Assembly: GCF_040253615.1 (NCBI RefSeq)
Contig: NZ_JBEJGY010000004.1
Span: forward strand, 6,882,001-6,946,000
Origin: Streptomyces sp. Edi4
GTDB taxonomy: Bacteria > Actinomycetota > Actinomycetes > Streptomycetales > Streptomycetaceae
Direction: 5' to 3'
DNA: 64,000 bases
Part shown: positions 1 through 10,342 of the stretch, in pieces
Layout of the letters: every line of letters begins with the position of its first letter
Position numbering within the stretch: the first letter of the stretch is position 1
Position numbers and translations under genes: made by a program
Notes under the pieces: generated by a model
Database searches by the model: none
The model's input: the letters and a program-made list of their open reading frames with translations, nothing else
Told to the model about the DNA's origin: nothing

Positions 1-972
1 TGCGTCGAGGGCGTTCGCGTCGCCCGCGCGCGCCCTGCGTTCCAGTTCGACCACGCCCGGCACACCCGCGTCCTGCGCGATCCCCGCCGACCGCAGCAGC
101 GCGAGCTGTCCCGCGTACTGCTCAAGGCAGCCACGGGAGCCGCACCGGCACTCGGGACCGTCCGGGTCCACCACGGCATGCCCGATCTCCCCGGCGAAAC
201 CGTGCGCGCCGCGCAACAGGTCGCCACTGACGACGACCGCCCCGCCCACGCCGATCTCTCCGCTCAGGTAGAGAAAGTGATCCACGCGCCCGGCCGCCTC
301 ACCGAACCACAGCTCGGCCAGCGCCGCGAGATTGGCTTCGTTGTCCGAAGTGACCGCAGGGGCAGGGGAGTTGGGGCGCAGCGCGCCCAGAGCCCGGCTG
401 AACAAGTCCTCGGCCTCGACCTGACGCCAGCCCAGATTGGGCGCCTGGCGTACGGCGCCCCGGGAGACAAGGCCCGGCAGTGCCAGCTCCACCCCGACCG
501 GGCGCAGGCCCTGCTCGGCGGCCGAGTCCAGCGCGCGGACGGCGATCCCGGCTGCCCGGGCCAGTACATCGGCCGGCGCTGCGCCCCGGTTGTCCAGATG
601 CTCGGTGAGACGTACCCGGTCGGTCCCCGCGAGGTCCACCACGCACACCGAGACATAGTCGACATTGACCTCGACTCCCGCCCCGGCCCTTCCGGTGCGC
701 GCCGGGGTAAGCATGGTTCCCGGTCGCCCCGCCTGCCCACTGAAGGACTTGCCCGACTCGGTCAGAAACCCGCTGCGGATCAACTGATCGACGAGCGAAG
801 ACACAGCGGCCCTGGTGAGGCCGGTACGAGCGGCGGCCCCGGCGCGGCTGAGAGCGCTTTCGTCGTGCACGGCCCGCAACACCAGACTGAGGTTGTGCCG
901 GCGCACGGTGTCCTTGTCCGCCTTGGGTGCCAGCGGGGCGGGGTGGCAGTGCGAAGTCGAATGCTCGTCCAT
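1..972 (-). CDS. ROK-family transcriptional regulator / sugar kinase-like (3' end outside window)
   Basis: The reading frame runs off the left edge, so the C-terminus is missing; 324 codons are visible. The N-terminus holds a winged-helix segment (residues about 25-75, with ARTGLTRAAVSSLVDQLI as the recognition region). A ROK kinase-fold domain follows, with the zinc-site signature ECRCGSRGCLEQ near residues 275-286. ROK proteins of this layout are DNA-binding regulators that sense a sugar or its phosphate; whether this one keeps kinase activity cannot be told. The start is the ATG at 970-972, giving MDEHSTSHC; a later start would cut into the helix-turn-helix. A degenerate copy of the window's dispersed palindrome (849-862) lies inside the helix-turn-helix coding region and is read as DESALS. 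Family assignment is firm; ligand unknown. Confidence 0.85.
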   Translation of the reverse strand, partial: MDEHSTSHCHPAPLAPKADKDTVRRHNLSLVLRAVHDESALSRAGAAARTGLTRAAVSSLVDQLIRSGFLTESGKSFSGQAGRPGTMLTPARTGRAGAGVEVNVDYVSVCVVDLAGTDRVRLTEHLDNRGAAPADVLARAAGIAVRALDSAAEQGLRPVGVELALPGLVSRGAVRQAPNLGWRQVEAEDLFSRALGALRPNSPAPAVTSDNEANLAALAELWFGEAAGRVDHFLYLSGEIGVGGAVVVSGDLLRGAHGFAGEIGHAVVDPDGPECRCGSRGCLEQYAGQLALLRSAGIAQDAGVPGVVELERRARAGDANALDA

Positions 973-1092
973 ATCACCCCGAGCCTACGGCCAGGCCCGA
1001 GCGAGCGGGGCGGACGCGGGCTTCGGGCGCGGGGCGGGCGCGGGGGGCGGTGCGCAGCCGGGTGCGGGGGGCGGGTGCGACGCGGCCCTGCC

Positions 1093-1106
1093 CGAGAGCG
1101 CTCTCA
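1093..1106. repeat. dispersed palindrome copy, intergenic
   Basis: CGAGAGCGCTCTCA, one mismatch from the window consensus TGAGAGCGCTCTCA. It lies about 120 bp upstream of the ROK start, in a 600-bp non-coding stretch. ROK and LacI-type regulators use operators of this general kind, so a regulatory role here is possible, but the same motif recurs all over the window. Confidence 0.8.
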
Positions 1107-1212
1107 GCGTGCTGGTCGGTCTTCGTGGGGGACGGAGCCTCTTATCGGCTTCGTACGGGCTACGCGTGGGCGTCGTACGCCATCGCGCCGGAGCGGCGCC
1201 GTTCCAGGGCCG

Positions 1213-1278
1213 CCCCACCCCGACCCGCCGGCTGCCCCAACCCAGCCCGGCGGCTGCCCCACCCCGACCCGGCGGCTG
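1213..1278. repeat. 22-bp tandem repeat, three copies
   Basis: Three imperfect 22-bp units (1213-1234, 1235-1256, 1257-1278) built on CCCCACCCCGACCC followed by GCCGGCTG or GGCGGCTG. They sit in the 973-1575 gap between the ROK gene and the DUF6445 gene. A degenerate fourth copy may follow to about 1302. Apart from this repeat and the palindrome at 1093, I see no gene in the gap; the open frames there are GC-rich shadows. Confidence 0.7.
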
Positions 1279-1575
1279 CCCTCATAGCCGGCCCGCCGGC
1301 TCACAAGCTCGTACCAATCGGAACGCAAGTCGGCCACATGCGCCCCGACCCGCCGACTGCTCCACGCCGACCGGGCGACCCGCGTTGGGCGGGTCCCTGA
1401 CGAAACAAGGGGCATTCCCTTGCCCGCGCATGGCCTTTTCTTGCCCTCGGCTTTCACTGTGCGCGGTTGCCCGGCGGACATTTACGAGCCCGTTCCCAAA
1501 TCGTACCCGCGTCAATTCCCGTGTGTTGGCGAAAGGTTGACCCGTTCAGTGGAGAGCCCGGCGTGACCTGCCAGT

Positions 1576-2259
1576 ATGGTCGGCGGCATGCCCCCCATTC
1601 GTCCGGCGCTCCCGGTCCTTCCCTATCGCAAGCCCAAACTCGGCCGGGATTACTGGGTATTGGACGATGTGCTGCCCAACATCGATGAAATCAGGGCGCG
1701 TTGCGTGGCCAAGGATGACTGGGTCGAAGGGTATCCGTACAAGGCGGAGTCCTGGCCGGGGCTGCGCGCCATGCCCGGTCTGATGCCCGCCGAGCTGGCT
1801 CGGGTGGAGCGTCTGGTCAAGGCCAGCACGGGGGCCAAGGAGCTGTGGCAGGCGACGGCGCCCGGGGGTGCGACCCTCAACCACAACTGCGTCCAGGTCG
1901 TCGGTGCGGGCGAGAGCGAGCCCCGGCCCCACACCGACTCGCGTGCGCTGTGCCGTTACGCGGCGGTGCTCTACCTCAGCCCGCGCGCGCCCAAGGACTG
2001 CGGCACCAGTTTCTACCGGCAGAGCCTGCCCGGCGGGGTGCTCGGCGGCAACATGGTCACCGCACCCCACAACAACCTCGTCGAAGCGCTCGGAACGCGC
2101 TTCGTACCCCCGGATTCCTTCACTGAGGACGTACGGGTCGCGCACCGCTACAACCGGCTGCTGCTCTACACCGCCAACACCATGCACAGCGCGACCGGCT
2201 ACTGCGGCAGCACCATCGACGACAAACGGATGACCGCCGTCTTCTTCTGGATGGCGTAG
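1576..2259 (+). CDS. DUF6445 family protein (putative 2OG-Fe(II) oxygenase-like)
   Basis: A 227-residue soluble protein. The central part has RPHTDS (about residues 118-123) followed by a beta-rich stretch RYAAVLYLS, and the C-terminal part has LLYTANTMHSATGYCG. The HxD and the distant histidine resemble the iron-binding triad of 2-oxoglutarate/Fe(II) dioxygenase-fold proteins, which is how I recognise the DUF6445-type family. The substrate is unknown. The start is ATG 1576, but the ATG at 1588 (MPPIRPALP) is equally possible; neither has a strong ribosome site. The last codons are duplicated in DNA just downstream (see 2245-2280). No operon partner is evident: the next gene is 214 bp away with its own likely promoter. 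Confidence 0.65.
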   Translation: MVGGMPPIRPALPVLPYRKPKLGRDYWVLDDVLPNIDEIRARCVAKDDWVEGYPYKAESWPGLRAMPGLMPAELARVERLVKASTGAKELWQATAPGGATLNHNCVQVVGAGESEPRPHTDSRALCRYAAVLYLSPRAPKDCGTSFYRQSLPGGVLGGNMVTAPHNNLVEALGTRFVPPDSFTEDVRVAHRYNRLLLYTANTMHSATGYCGSTIDDKRMTAVFFWMA

Positions 2260-2280
2260 GCGTTCTGGATGGCGTAGGCG
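2245..2280. repeat. 18-bp tandem duplication carrying the stop codon
   Basis: TTCTGGATGGCGTAGGCG occurs twice in tandem (2245-2262 and 2263-2280). The first copy contains the last codons and the TAG stop of the DUF6445 gene. A third partial copy (TCTGGATGGCG) follows at about 2291, along with repeated CGCCCGCC blocks. It is one of four stop-codon-anchored repeats in the window. Confidence 0.9.
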
Positions 2281-2472
2281 CCCGCCCGCCTCTGGATGGC
2301 GCCCGCCCGCCGCGACTCGCCGCGGCAACAGGGCCGCCGCCACATGGGGTTCCTGTTCTTTTGCCGTACCACTGAGTGTCACAGTGACGACATGGGGGCT
2401 TTCGCGGGCTTGGGTGTTCTTGATACACCCCTCTCGCCCCCTGTTCCCTCACGCTTGCAGAGGCCCCCACTC

Positions 2473-4536
2473 ATGGCTGAACTCAACCGGCGCCGGTTCA
2501 TGCAGCTCGCGGGCGGCACCGCCGCCTTCGCCGCGCTCTCACAGAGCATCGCGCGCGCCGCGTCCATCCCGGCCGCGGGCACCACCGGCACCATCCAGGA
2601 CGTCGAGCACATCGTCGTCCTGATGCAGGAGAACCGTTCGTTCGACCACTACTTCGGTTCCCTGAACGGGGTCCGGGGCTTCGGTGACCCGCGGCCCGTC
2701 ACGCTGCCCAGCGGCAAGTCCGTCTTCCACCAGGTCGGCGCCGGCAAGGAGGTGCTGCCGTTCCGGCCCAAGGCGGACAAACTCGGACTCCAGTTCATCC
2801 AGGACCTCAACCACGACTGGAACGGCAGCCACAAGGCGTTCAACGGCGGCAAGTACGACCAGTGGATCCCCGCCAAGACGTCCACGACGATGGCCTACCT
2901 CACGCGTGAGGACATCCCGTTCCATTACGCGCTCGCCGACTCCTTCACCATCTGCGACGCCTACCACTGCTCGTTCATCGGCTCGACCGACCCCAACCGC
3001 TACTACATGTGGACGGGTTACACGGGCAACGACGCGACGGGCGGCGGACCCGTGCTCGGCAATGACGAGAAGGGGTACGGCTGGACCACCTACCCCGAGC
3101 GTCTTGAGGAGGCGGGCGTCTCCTGGAAGATCTACCAGGACGTCGGCGACGGTCTGAACGCCGCCGGTGGCTGGGGCTGGATCAATGACGCCTACCGGGG
3201 CAACTACGGCGACAACTCCCTTCTCTACTTCAACAGTTACCGCAACGCGCAGCCCGGGAACCCGCTCTACGACAAGGCACGCACCGGCACCGACGCCAAG
3301 AACGGCGACGGTTTCTTCGACGTCCTCCGGGCCGACGTCGAGGCCGGCACGCTGCCCGAGGTGTCCTGGATCGCCGCCCCCGAGGCCTTCACCGAACACC
3401 CCAACTGGCCCGCGAATTACGGAGCTTGGTACATCTCCCAGGTGCTGGACGCGCTCACGGCCAACCCGGAGGTGTGGGCCAAGACCGCGCTGTTCATCAC
3501 GTACGACGAGAACGACGGCTTCTTCGACCACGTGGTCCCGCCCTACGTGCCCGCCAACGCCAACCAAGGCCTCTCGACGGTCGAGACGGGGCCCGACTAC
3601 TTCGCGGGCAACGCCAGTTACGCGGCCGGGCCCTACGGTCTCGGCCAGCGGGTGCCGATGCTGGTCGTCTCGCCGTGGAGCACCGGCGGCTACACCTGTT
3701 CGGAGACCTTCGACCACACGTCGATCATCCGGTTCATGGAGCGCCGCTTCGGTGTGCACGAGCCGAACATCTCGCCCTGGCGGCGGGCGATCTGCGGCGA
3801 CCTGACGTCGGCGTTCGACTTCAGCCGCACCCAGTCGTCGGCGCCGACGCTGCCCTCGACGGACGCGTACGTGCCGCCGGACCACAACCGGCACCCCGAC
3901 TTCGTGCCGGTGCCACCCACCACCGGCACCCTGCCCAAGCAGGAACGAGGATCGCGCCCCACCCGGCCGCTGCGTTACGCGCCCCTGGTCGACGGGGCGG
4001 CGAACGTGAGCACCGGCAAGTTCACCCTCACCTTCGGCGGCGGCGCCTCGGCCGGCGCCCAGTTCCTTGTCACCTCGCCGAACCGTACGGACGGCCCCTG
4101 GACCTACACCACCGAGGCCGGCAAGACGGTCTCCGACACCTGGAACACGACCTACTCCGGAGGTGTCACCAACCTCAGCGTCTACGGACCGAACGGGTTC
4201 CTGCGCACCTTCCGCAACCCCGGCAAGACGGCGGGGCCCGAGGTCACCGCCCGCCACAACGCGGGCACCGGAAACCTCGACCTGACCATGACCAACGCGG
4301 GCAAGGGCACGGTCCACCTCACGGTCGCCAGCGCCGCGGCCTACGGGGGAGCGACCCAGACCTTCACCGTCGCCGCCGGCGCGACCGTCCGGTACACGGT
4401 TGCTCTGCGCGCCGGCAAGAACTGGTACGACGTGTCGGTGACGTCCGACGCGGACGCCACATTCCTGCGCCGGTTCGCCGGACACGTCGAGACCGGCGCG
4501 ACCGGGGTGAGCGACCCGGGACTGCTCACCACCTGA
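2473..4536 (+). CDS. phosphocholine-specific phospholipase C, Tat-exported
   Basis: A 687-residue secreted phosphoesterase of the bacterial phospholipase C / acid phosphatase superfamily, which hydrolyses phosphatidylcholine-type lipids outside the membrane. The start at ATG 2473 gives MAELNRRRFMQLAGG, a twin-arginine signal ending near ARAASIPAAG; the longer open frame upstream has no such logic. The catalytic domain opens with HIVVLMQENRSFDHYFGSL (about residues 49-67) and contains STDPNRYYMWTG and ITYDENDGFFDHVVPP, all typical of the family. Two C-terminal beta-domains (from about residue 490) match the repeated tail domain of phosphocholine-preferring PLCs. Length fits the family (about 680-700). 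The gene is monocistronic: a near-perfect hairpin follows three bases after the stop. Phosphate control is common in this family but I see no clear PHO box. Confidence 0.92.
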   Translation: MAELNRRRFMQLAGGTAAFAALSQSIARAASIPAAGTTGTIQDVEHIVVLMQENRSFDHYFGSLNGVRGFGDPRPVTLPSGKSVFHQVGAGKEVLPFRPKADKLGLQFIQDLNHDWNGSHKAFNGGKYDQWIPAKTSTTMAYLTREDIPFHYALADSFTICDAYHCSFIGSTDPNRYYMWTGYTGNDATGGGPVLGNDEKGYGWTTYPERLEEAGVSWKIYQDVGDGLNAAGGWGWINDAYRGNYGDNSLLYFNSYRNAQPGNPLYDKARTGTDAKNGDGFFDVLRADVEAGTLPEVSWIAAPEAFTEHPNWPANYGAWYISQVLDALTANPEVWAKTALFITYDENDGFFDHVVPPYVPANANQGLSTVETGPDYFAGNASYAAGPYGLGQRVPMLVVSPWSTGGYTCSETFDHTSIIRFMERRFGVHEPNISPWRRAICGDLTSAFDFSRTQSSAPTLPSTDAYVPPDHNRHPDFVPVPPTTGTLPKQERGSRPTRPLRYAPLVDGAANVSTGKFTLTFGGGASAGAQFLVTSPNRTDGPWTYTTEAGKTVSDTWNTTYSGGVTNLSVYGPNGFLRTFRNPGKTAGPEVTARHNAGTGNLDLTMTNAGKGTVHLTVASAAAYGGATQTFTVAAGATVRYTVALRAGKNWYDVSVTSDADATFLRRFAGHVETGATGVSDPGLLTT

Positions 4537-4538
4537 GA

Positions 4539-4579
4539 CCCAGCACGGCCCCGCGCGTGTGTCGCGGGGCCGTGCTGGG
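4539..4579 (+). terminator. strong intrinsic terminator of the phospholipase C gene
   Basis: A perfect 17-bp stem (arms 4539-4555 and 4563-4579, CCCAGCACGGCCCCGCG and its complement) with a 7-nt loop. It starts 3 bp after the stop codon. There is no T-tract, as is usual in Streptomyces. It could also terminate transcripts arriving from metG on the other strand. Confidence 0.9.
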
Positions 4580-4657
4580 GTGCCGCGGGCGAGGGCGTCG
4601 CGGGCGTGACCGACCTGTCACGCCTGACGGACGGGCCCCGCCCCCGATGCTCAGCCG

Positions 4658-4728
4658 CCGGACCGACCGGCCGACCGGCCGACCGGACCTACGGGAACTG
4701 CCGGACCGACCGGCCGACCGGACCGACC
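4658..4728. repeat. GACCGGCC-type short repeats downstream of metG
   Basis: Two blocks (4658-4686 and 4701-4728) made of overlapping ACCGACCGGCCGACCGG units. They lie between the phospholipase terminator and the 3' end of metG, just beyond the metG stop. No coding potential is supported. Confidence 0.6.
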
Positions 4729-4752
4729 ACCGTCGGACCATCCGGCACACGA

Positions 4753-6492
<1,740 letters not shown>

Positions 6493-6775
6493 CCTCGGAT
6501 GCTCCTTATGTTCGTACGTGCGGCACCGCGGCCTGGCCGCGGCGAACCCAGGTAGGGAGGGCCCGTCCCGGGACCGGCATCGCGTGCCGCCCCCGCCCGA
6601 CGGGCAGAGCCATGCTATCGAACCGCCCGCGCCCTTCTTTCCGGAGTTCGCGGGCGGGGACGGCGTCCGAGGGTGGCGCGGCGGTACCCCGAGGGCCCCC
6701 GGCGCTGGCCTGGCGGGGGCACGGCGGTGCCCCTGCGGGGCGTCGCTGGGCGCCGACGGGGAGCGCCGGGGCCGC
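6493..6775. other. intergenic region upstream of metG, no gene seen
   Basis: 283 bp of GC-rich DNA between the dehydrogenase stop and the metG start, presumably holding the metG promoter and leader. I see no T-box or other recognisable riboswitch and no palindrome copy. Confidence 0.5.
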
Positions 6776-7666
6776 TCACTTCTCCGTGCGGCCCGCGAAG
6801 TACGTCGCGATCATGTCCTCGTCGCCGTGCCCGGCCGCCTGGGCGCGTGCGAAGCGCTCAGCAGAGGCCTCGGTCAAATCGAGCCGTACGCCCGCCTGTT
6901 CGGCCGCACTGAGGATCAGACGCGTGTCCTTGAGGGCGCTGGAAAGCGCGAAGCTCGGCGTCAGATCACCGGTGAGCAGTGCGGCGGACTTCGCGTGCAG
7001 GTAGGCGGTGTCCAGGGGGCCGCCGGAGAGCGCGTCCAGGAAGAGACGTGGGTCCACCTGAAGGGCCTCGGCCAGGCCGAGGCATTCGGCGACGGCGCCG
7101 ACCAGATTGATCACCCAGGTGTTGGCGACCAGCTTCAGGCGGGAGGCGCCGCCCGGGTCGTGGCTCACCCAGACGGTTCGTTGGCCGATCGCGTCCAGTA
7201 CGGGCGCGAGGCTTTCCCGCGCCGTCGGCGGCCCCGAGACGAAGACCGTCAGCTTGCCCTGTTCGGCGGGATCACGGGTGCCCAGCACGGGGGAGTCGTA
7301 GTACGCGACGCCCAACTCCCCTGCCTGCGCGGCCAGTTCGAGCGTCGCGTCCGGCCCGACGGTGGAGGTCTGAAGCCACGGCTGCCCGGCGTGCACGCCC
7401 GGGGAGGCGGCCGCGAGGGTGGCGGCGACAGACGGGCCGTCGTGCAGGGAGGTGAGGACGACATCGGCGCCGCGTACGGCCTCGTCGGGGCCCGCGTGTA
7501 CGGATGCCCCGTCCTTGGCCAGCGCCTCGGCCTTCTTCGGGGTCCGGTTCCAGACCCGTACGGTCAGCCCGGCCCGCAGCAGACTGCGGGCCATGCCTGC
7601 CCCCATGACGCCGGTGCCCAGAACGGCGACGACGGGCGTGTTCGTAGCTTGGCCGGCTTGGCTCAC
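6776..7666 (-). CDS. NAD(P)-dependent dehydrogenase, 3-hydroxyisobutyrate dehydrogenase family
   Basis: A 296-residue cytosolic oxidoreductase of the beta-hydroxyacid dehydrogenase superfamily. The N-terminus NTPVVAVLGTGVMGAGMARSLL carries the Rossmann GxGxMG fingerprint, followed by WNRTP (about residues 40-44), which suggests NADP preference. The catalytic-lysine segment is SRLKLVANTWVINLVGAVAE (about residues 179-198), and an all-helical C-terminal dimerisation domain completes the fold. Substrate cannot be fixed: family members act on 3-hydroxyisobutyrate, tartronate semialdehyde, glyoxylate or imines. Start ATG 7664-7666. Upstream lie 9-bp GCGGGTACG-type repeats (about 7715-7760) and then the palindrome array at 7819-8112, so the gene's promoter lies in or next to repeated DNA. 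Confidence 0.85.
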   Translation of the reverse strand: MSQAGQATNTPVVAVLGTGVMGAGMARSLLRAGLTVRVWNRTPKKAEALAKDGASVHAGPDEAVRGADVVLTSLHDGPSVAATLAAASPGVHAGQPWLQTSTVGPDATLELAAQAGELGVAYYDSPVLGTRDPAEQGKLTVFVSGPPTARESLAPVLDAIGQRTVWVSHDPGGASRLKLVANTWVINLVGAVAECLGLAEALQVDPRLFLDALSGGPLDTAYLHAKSAALLTGDLTPSFALSSALKDTRLILSAAEQAGVRLDLTEASAERFARAQAAGHGDEDMIATYFAGRTEK

Positions 7667-7818
7667 GTGGAACTCCTTGGTTGGGGTGGCGCTGGGTCAG
7701 GTACCTCAGAGTCTGGTACGGCGGGTACGGCGGGTACGGCCCGGGCGGGTACGGCACCGGGTGAATCGCGGCCGGGTGGGGTGGATGGGCGGAGGGGTGG
7801 CGGCGCGAGGCCGGCGTC

Positions 7819-8112
7819 TGAGAGCGCTCTCACACGCCGGCCTCGCGCCACGCTCCGGCACCGGCTCGGGAACGCCGAGAGCGCTCTCACGCACACGCGC
7901 CCGCCATGCTCCGGCACCGGCTCGGGAACGCCGAGAGCGCTCTCACCCACGCGTGCCCCGCCAACGGTCCGGCACCGGTTCGGGAATGCCGAGAGCGCTC
8001 TCACGCGCACGCGCCCGCCACGGTCCGGCACCAGCTAAACGCGGAGAGCGCTCTCATCCACGCGCGCCCCGCCATGCTCCGGCACCGGTCAAGGGTGCCG
8101 AGAGCGCTCTCA
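7819..8112. repeat. array of six GAGAGCGCTCTC palindromes at about 57-bp spacing
   Basis: Six copies of the palindrome start at 7819, 7876, 7932, 7990, 8043 and 8099, so the spacings are 57, 56, 58, 53 and 56 bp. The first is a perfect TGAGAGCGCTCTCA and the others differ only at the first base. The DNA between copies is also partly conserved (GCTCCGGCACCGG before each, CACGCG after each), so this is a degenerate tandem repeat with a very strongly conserved core. It fills the gap between the membrane protein gene (stop at 8145) and the dehydrogenase (start at 7666), both transcribed leftward. No cas genes are nearby and the spacers are related to each other, which argues against CRISPR. Confidence 0.95.
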
Positions 8113-8144
8113 AGTGCAGGCACACGTGCCCTCGCCCCGCCTCC

Positions 8145-8954
8145 TCACACCCTCGGCGGCACCCGCGTGGGCCGGCCTCGGCCGCGGGTCAGGTTGTAGC
8201 CCGCCACGCCCGCGAGCGCGGCGAGGAGCCCGCCCGCCGCCGTCCAGAGCCAGCGGTCGGTCCACCAGCCCGACGTCCAGCCACCCTCCGGCTCGACCGC
8301 CGACTTGGCGCCGAGCGGAGTCGAGAGCTTCCCGTCCACGGCGTGGGCGCCACCCGTCTCCAGGACGGTCGGTTCGACCTCCGCCTTGAACGGCAGACCC
8401 CGGTCGGTGTCCGGCAGCGACACGGCCGTCAGCCGGATGTAGTAGCTGCCCGGCAGCGGATCGTTGGACCAGGTGTCGGCCCAGGCGACAGTGGGTCGCA
8501 GGGTGCAGGACAGGTCGACCGTGGCCGCGTCCTGCGCGGCGGACCTGGACTGCGTTCCATACATGCAGGGCTGGCGGCGGCGCAGCCCGTCGTACACATC
8601 GATGCGCCAGGTGGAGGCACCGTGCCGCGAGGCAGCCTCGGGCAGCGTGACCTTGGCCGTGACCGTGGGGCGCTGTCCGGCGTCTGCCGGGAACATCCAG
8701 TACAGGTAGTCACCGCTGGACGCGGACGCGGTGGCCTTCTGGCCCTGCCGCACCGCGACGGCCGTACGGAAGGCGGTACCCGCTTCCGTGGGCGCCGCCG
8801 AGCTCTTCGACGCGGACGGGCTCGCCGATGGCGAGTCGGCGAGCGCCGGCGCGGCCGAGCCCGCGAGCAGGGCGGCGCCCGTCAGCGCGCCGGCCGTCAA
8901 CATCCGTACCGTACGCATCAGTTGGCCCCCGGGGCGTGAGGTGGTGTTCGGCAT
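8145..8954 (-). CDS. secreted, membrane-anchored protein of unknown function
   Basis: About 269 residues, no family recognised. The N-terminus has a signal peptide (MRTVRMLTAGALTGAALLAG...ALADS). A Ser/Ala/Pro-rich spacer follows, then a beta-rich extracellular domain with two cysteines (QPCMYG and DLSCTL), and a single C-terminal membrane segment (LWTAAGGLLAALAGVAGYNL) ending in a basic tail. That is a type I anchored surface protein. The start at 8954 overlaps the stop of the upstream VWA gene by one base (TGATG); an ATG at 8918 placed right before the signal peptide is perhaps more natural. Co-transcription with the VWA-domain gene is likely, and both share the same signal / ectodomain / C-terminal anchor layout, so they probably act together at the cell surface. 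Confidence 0.7.
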   Translation of the reverse strand: MPNTTSRPGGQLMRTVRMLTAGALTGAALLAGSAAPALADSPSASPSASKSSAAPTEAGTAFRTAVAVRQGQKATASASSGDYLYWMFPADAGQRPTVTAKVTLPEAASRHGASTWRIDVYDGLRRRQPCMYGTQSRSAAQDAATVDLSCTLRPTVAWADTWSNDPLPGSYYIRLTAVSLPDTDRGLPFKAEVEPTVLETGGAHAVDGKLSTPLGAKSAVEPEGGWTSGWWTDRWLWTAAGGLLAALAGVAGYNLTRGRGRPTRVPPRV

Positions 8955-10249
8955 CAGTTGGTCCGCCAGACCGCGATGCGCCAGCGCGAGATCCAGCCCC
9001 ACACCAGCCCCGCGACGAGACCGGTCAGCGCGAGGGCGCCGAGCAGCCACCAGCCCCGGCCAAGACCGAAGGAGGCCACGTCGGAAGCGTGCTCGGGGCC
9101 GTCCACCACGTCGATGGCGAGCTCCACGGGCAGCCCGGGGTCGGTCTTGACGCCGGGTGCGGCCGAGAAGGAGTTGGACACCTGAAGACAGACGGACTCC
9201 GGCGTCGACTTGTCGTCGGAGTCGTCCGCCGACGCCTTGGGGTAGCGAAGGCCGGTCGAGATGAGATCGGTGCGTCCGTCGCCCGCTTCCGATCCGCGTA
9301 CGATCTCGCGGCCGTGCGCGGTCACCGCCCGCAGCAGGATGCCGTAGTCCGGATTGGCCGGCCGGTCCATGCCGATGCTGGCGGAGGCACGCAGCTCCTG
9401 GCCGGGCAGTACGTTCACCTTGTACGAGCGGTGCTCGGCGAACTTCTCGCGGTCCGTGTAGAGGCCCGGCTTCAGCTCGGGAGCGCTCTCACAACTCGCC
9501 GTGCCGCTCGTCGCGACGGGCACGACCACCGGGTCGGCGGCCCGGTCCACCAGCTGTTTGACCTTGCCGGAGAGCTGGTCGGTGTGCTGTACGGAGGTGT
9601 AGGTGCCGCCGGTGGCCTCGGCGATGCAGGTGAGCTGCTGGCGGGTCTTGGCGTCCGGGATCAGACCGAGCGTGTCGATGGTCAGATGGATGCCCTGGGC
9701 CGCGATGTCGCGGGCCACCTCGCAGGGGTCGAGCGGCTGGCAGGTGTCCTCGCCGTCGGTGATCAGCACGATCCGGCGGGTGGAGTCACCGCCCTTGAGG
9801 TCGTCGGCGGCGCCTTGCAGGGCCGGCCCGATGGGCGTCCAGCCGGTGGGCGCGAGGGTGGCGACGGCGGTCTTGGCCTCGGTACGGTTCAACGGGCCGA
9901 CCGGGTAGAGGGCGCGGGTGTCCTTGCAGCCCACCTTGCGGTCCTCGCCGGGATAGGTGGCGCCGAGGGTGCGTATGCCGAGCTGGACCTCCGGCGGCAC
10001 CGCGTCGAGGACTTCGTTGAACGCCTGCTTGGCGGCGGCCATACGCGTCTTGCCGTCGATGTCCGCGGTCCGCATCGAACCGGAGACGTCGAGGACCAGG
10101 TCGACCTTGGGCCCGGGCTGCGTGGCGGGCTGCCCGTCGGGGCCCTGGGCGGCGAAGGCCTGGGCGGTGCCGACGGCCGGGAGAATGCCGGTGGCGAAAG
10201 TGGCGGCCAGCGCGCACACTCCGGCCGCCAGCCGTTTTCTGGTGATCAT
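8954..10249 (-). CDS. VWA-domain secreted membrane-anchored protein
   Basis: 431 residues. A signal peptide (ITRKRLAAGVCALAATFATG...AFA) leads into a von Willebrand factor A domain with a complete MIDAS start DLVLDVSGSM (about residues 50-59) and the later LITDGEDTC. A beta-rich ectodomain and a C-terminal membrane segment (WWLLGALALTGLVAGLVWGW) with a short basic tail follow. VWA domains bind protein partners through a metal ion; here that is inferred to happen outside the cell. The downstream gene overlaps the stop by one base and has the same topology, so the two form a unit. A palindrome copy (9478-9491) in the coding sequence is read as SCESAPEL. Start ATG 10247-10249. Confidence 0.85.
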   Translation of the reverse strand: MITRKRLAAGVCALAATFATGILPAVGTAQAFAAQGPDGQPATQPGPKVDLVLDVSGSMRTADIDGKTRMAAAKQAFNEVLDAVPPEVQLGIRTLGATYPGEDRKVGCKDTRALYPVGPLNRTEAKTAVATLAPTGWTPIGPALQGAADDLKGGDSTRRIVLITDGEDTCQPLDPCEVARDIAAQGIHLTIDTLGLIPDAKTRQQLTCIAEATGGTYTSVQHTDQLSGKVKQLVDRAADPVVVPVATSGTASCESAPELKPGLYTDREKFAEHRSYKVNVLPGQELRASASIGMDRPANPDYGILLRAVTAHGREIVRGSEAGDGRTDLISTGLRYPKASADDSDDKSTPESVCLQVSNSFSAAPGVKTDPGLPVELAIDVVDGPEHASDVASFGLGRGWWLLGALALTGLVAGLVWGWISRWRIAVWRTN

Positions 10250-10342
10250 CGCCGGATCCTATGGAAGTTCGATACGTGCCCCAAATCGCGGTGTCACGCG
10301 AGCCCTTGGGCCCAGGGTCCGGCGATGTGGCGCGAGGCAGAG

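Noticed and set aside
1537..1575. Promoter for the DUF6445 gene (TTGACC near 1537)
   Set aside because: No -10 hexamer lies at an acceptable distance.
2539..4485. Long open frame antisense to phospholipase C (648 codons)
   Set aside because: It is the mirror of a strongly GC3-biased gene; arginine/valine/glycine-rich composition, no domain, and the sense protein is unmistakable.
6493..6775. T-box or other tRNA-sensing leader before metG
   Set aside because: No T-box sequence, specifier hairpin or antiterminator could be seen.
7819..8112. CRISPR-like look of the palindrome array
   Set aside because: The repeated core is only 14 bp and palindromic, the spacers are themselves similar, and there are no cas genes in the window.
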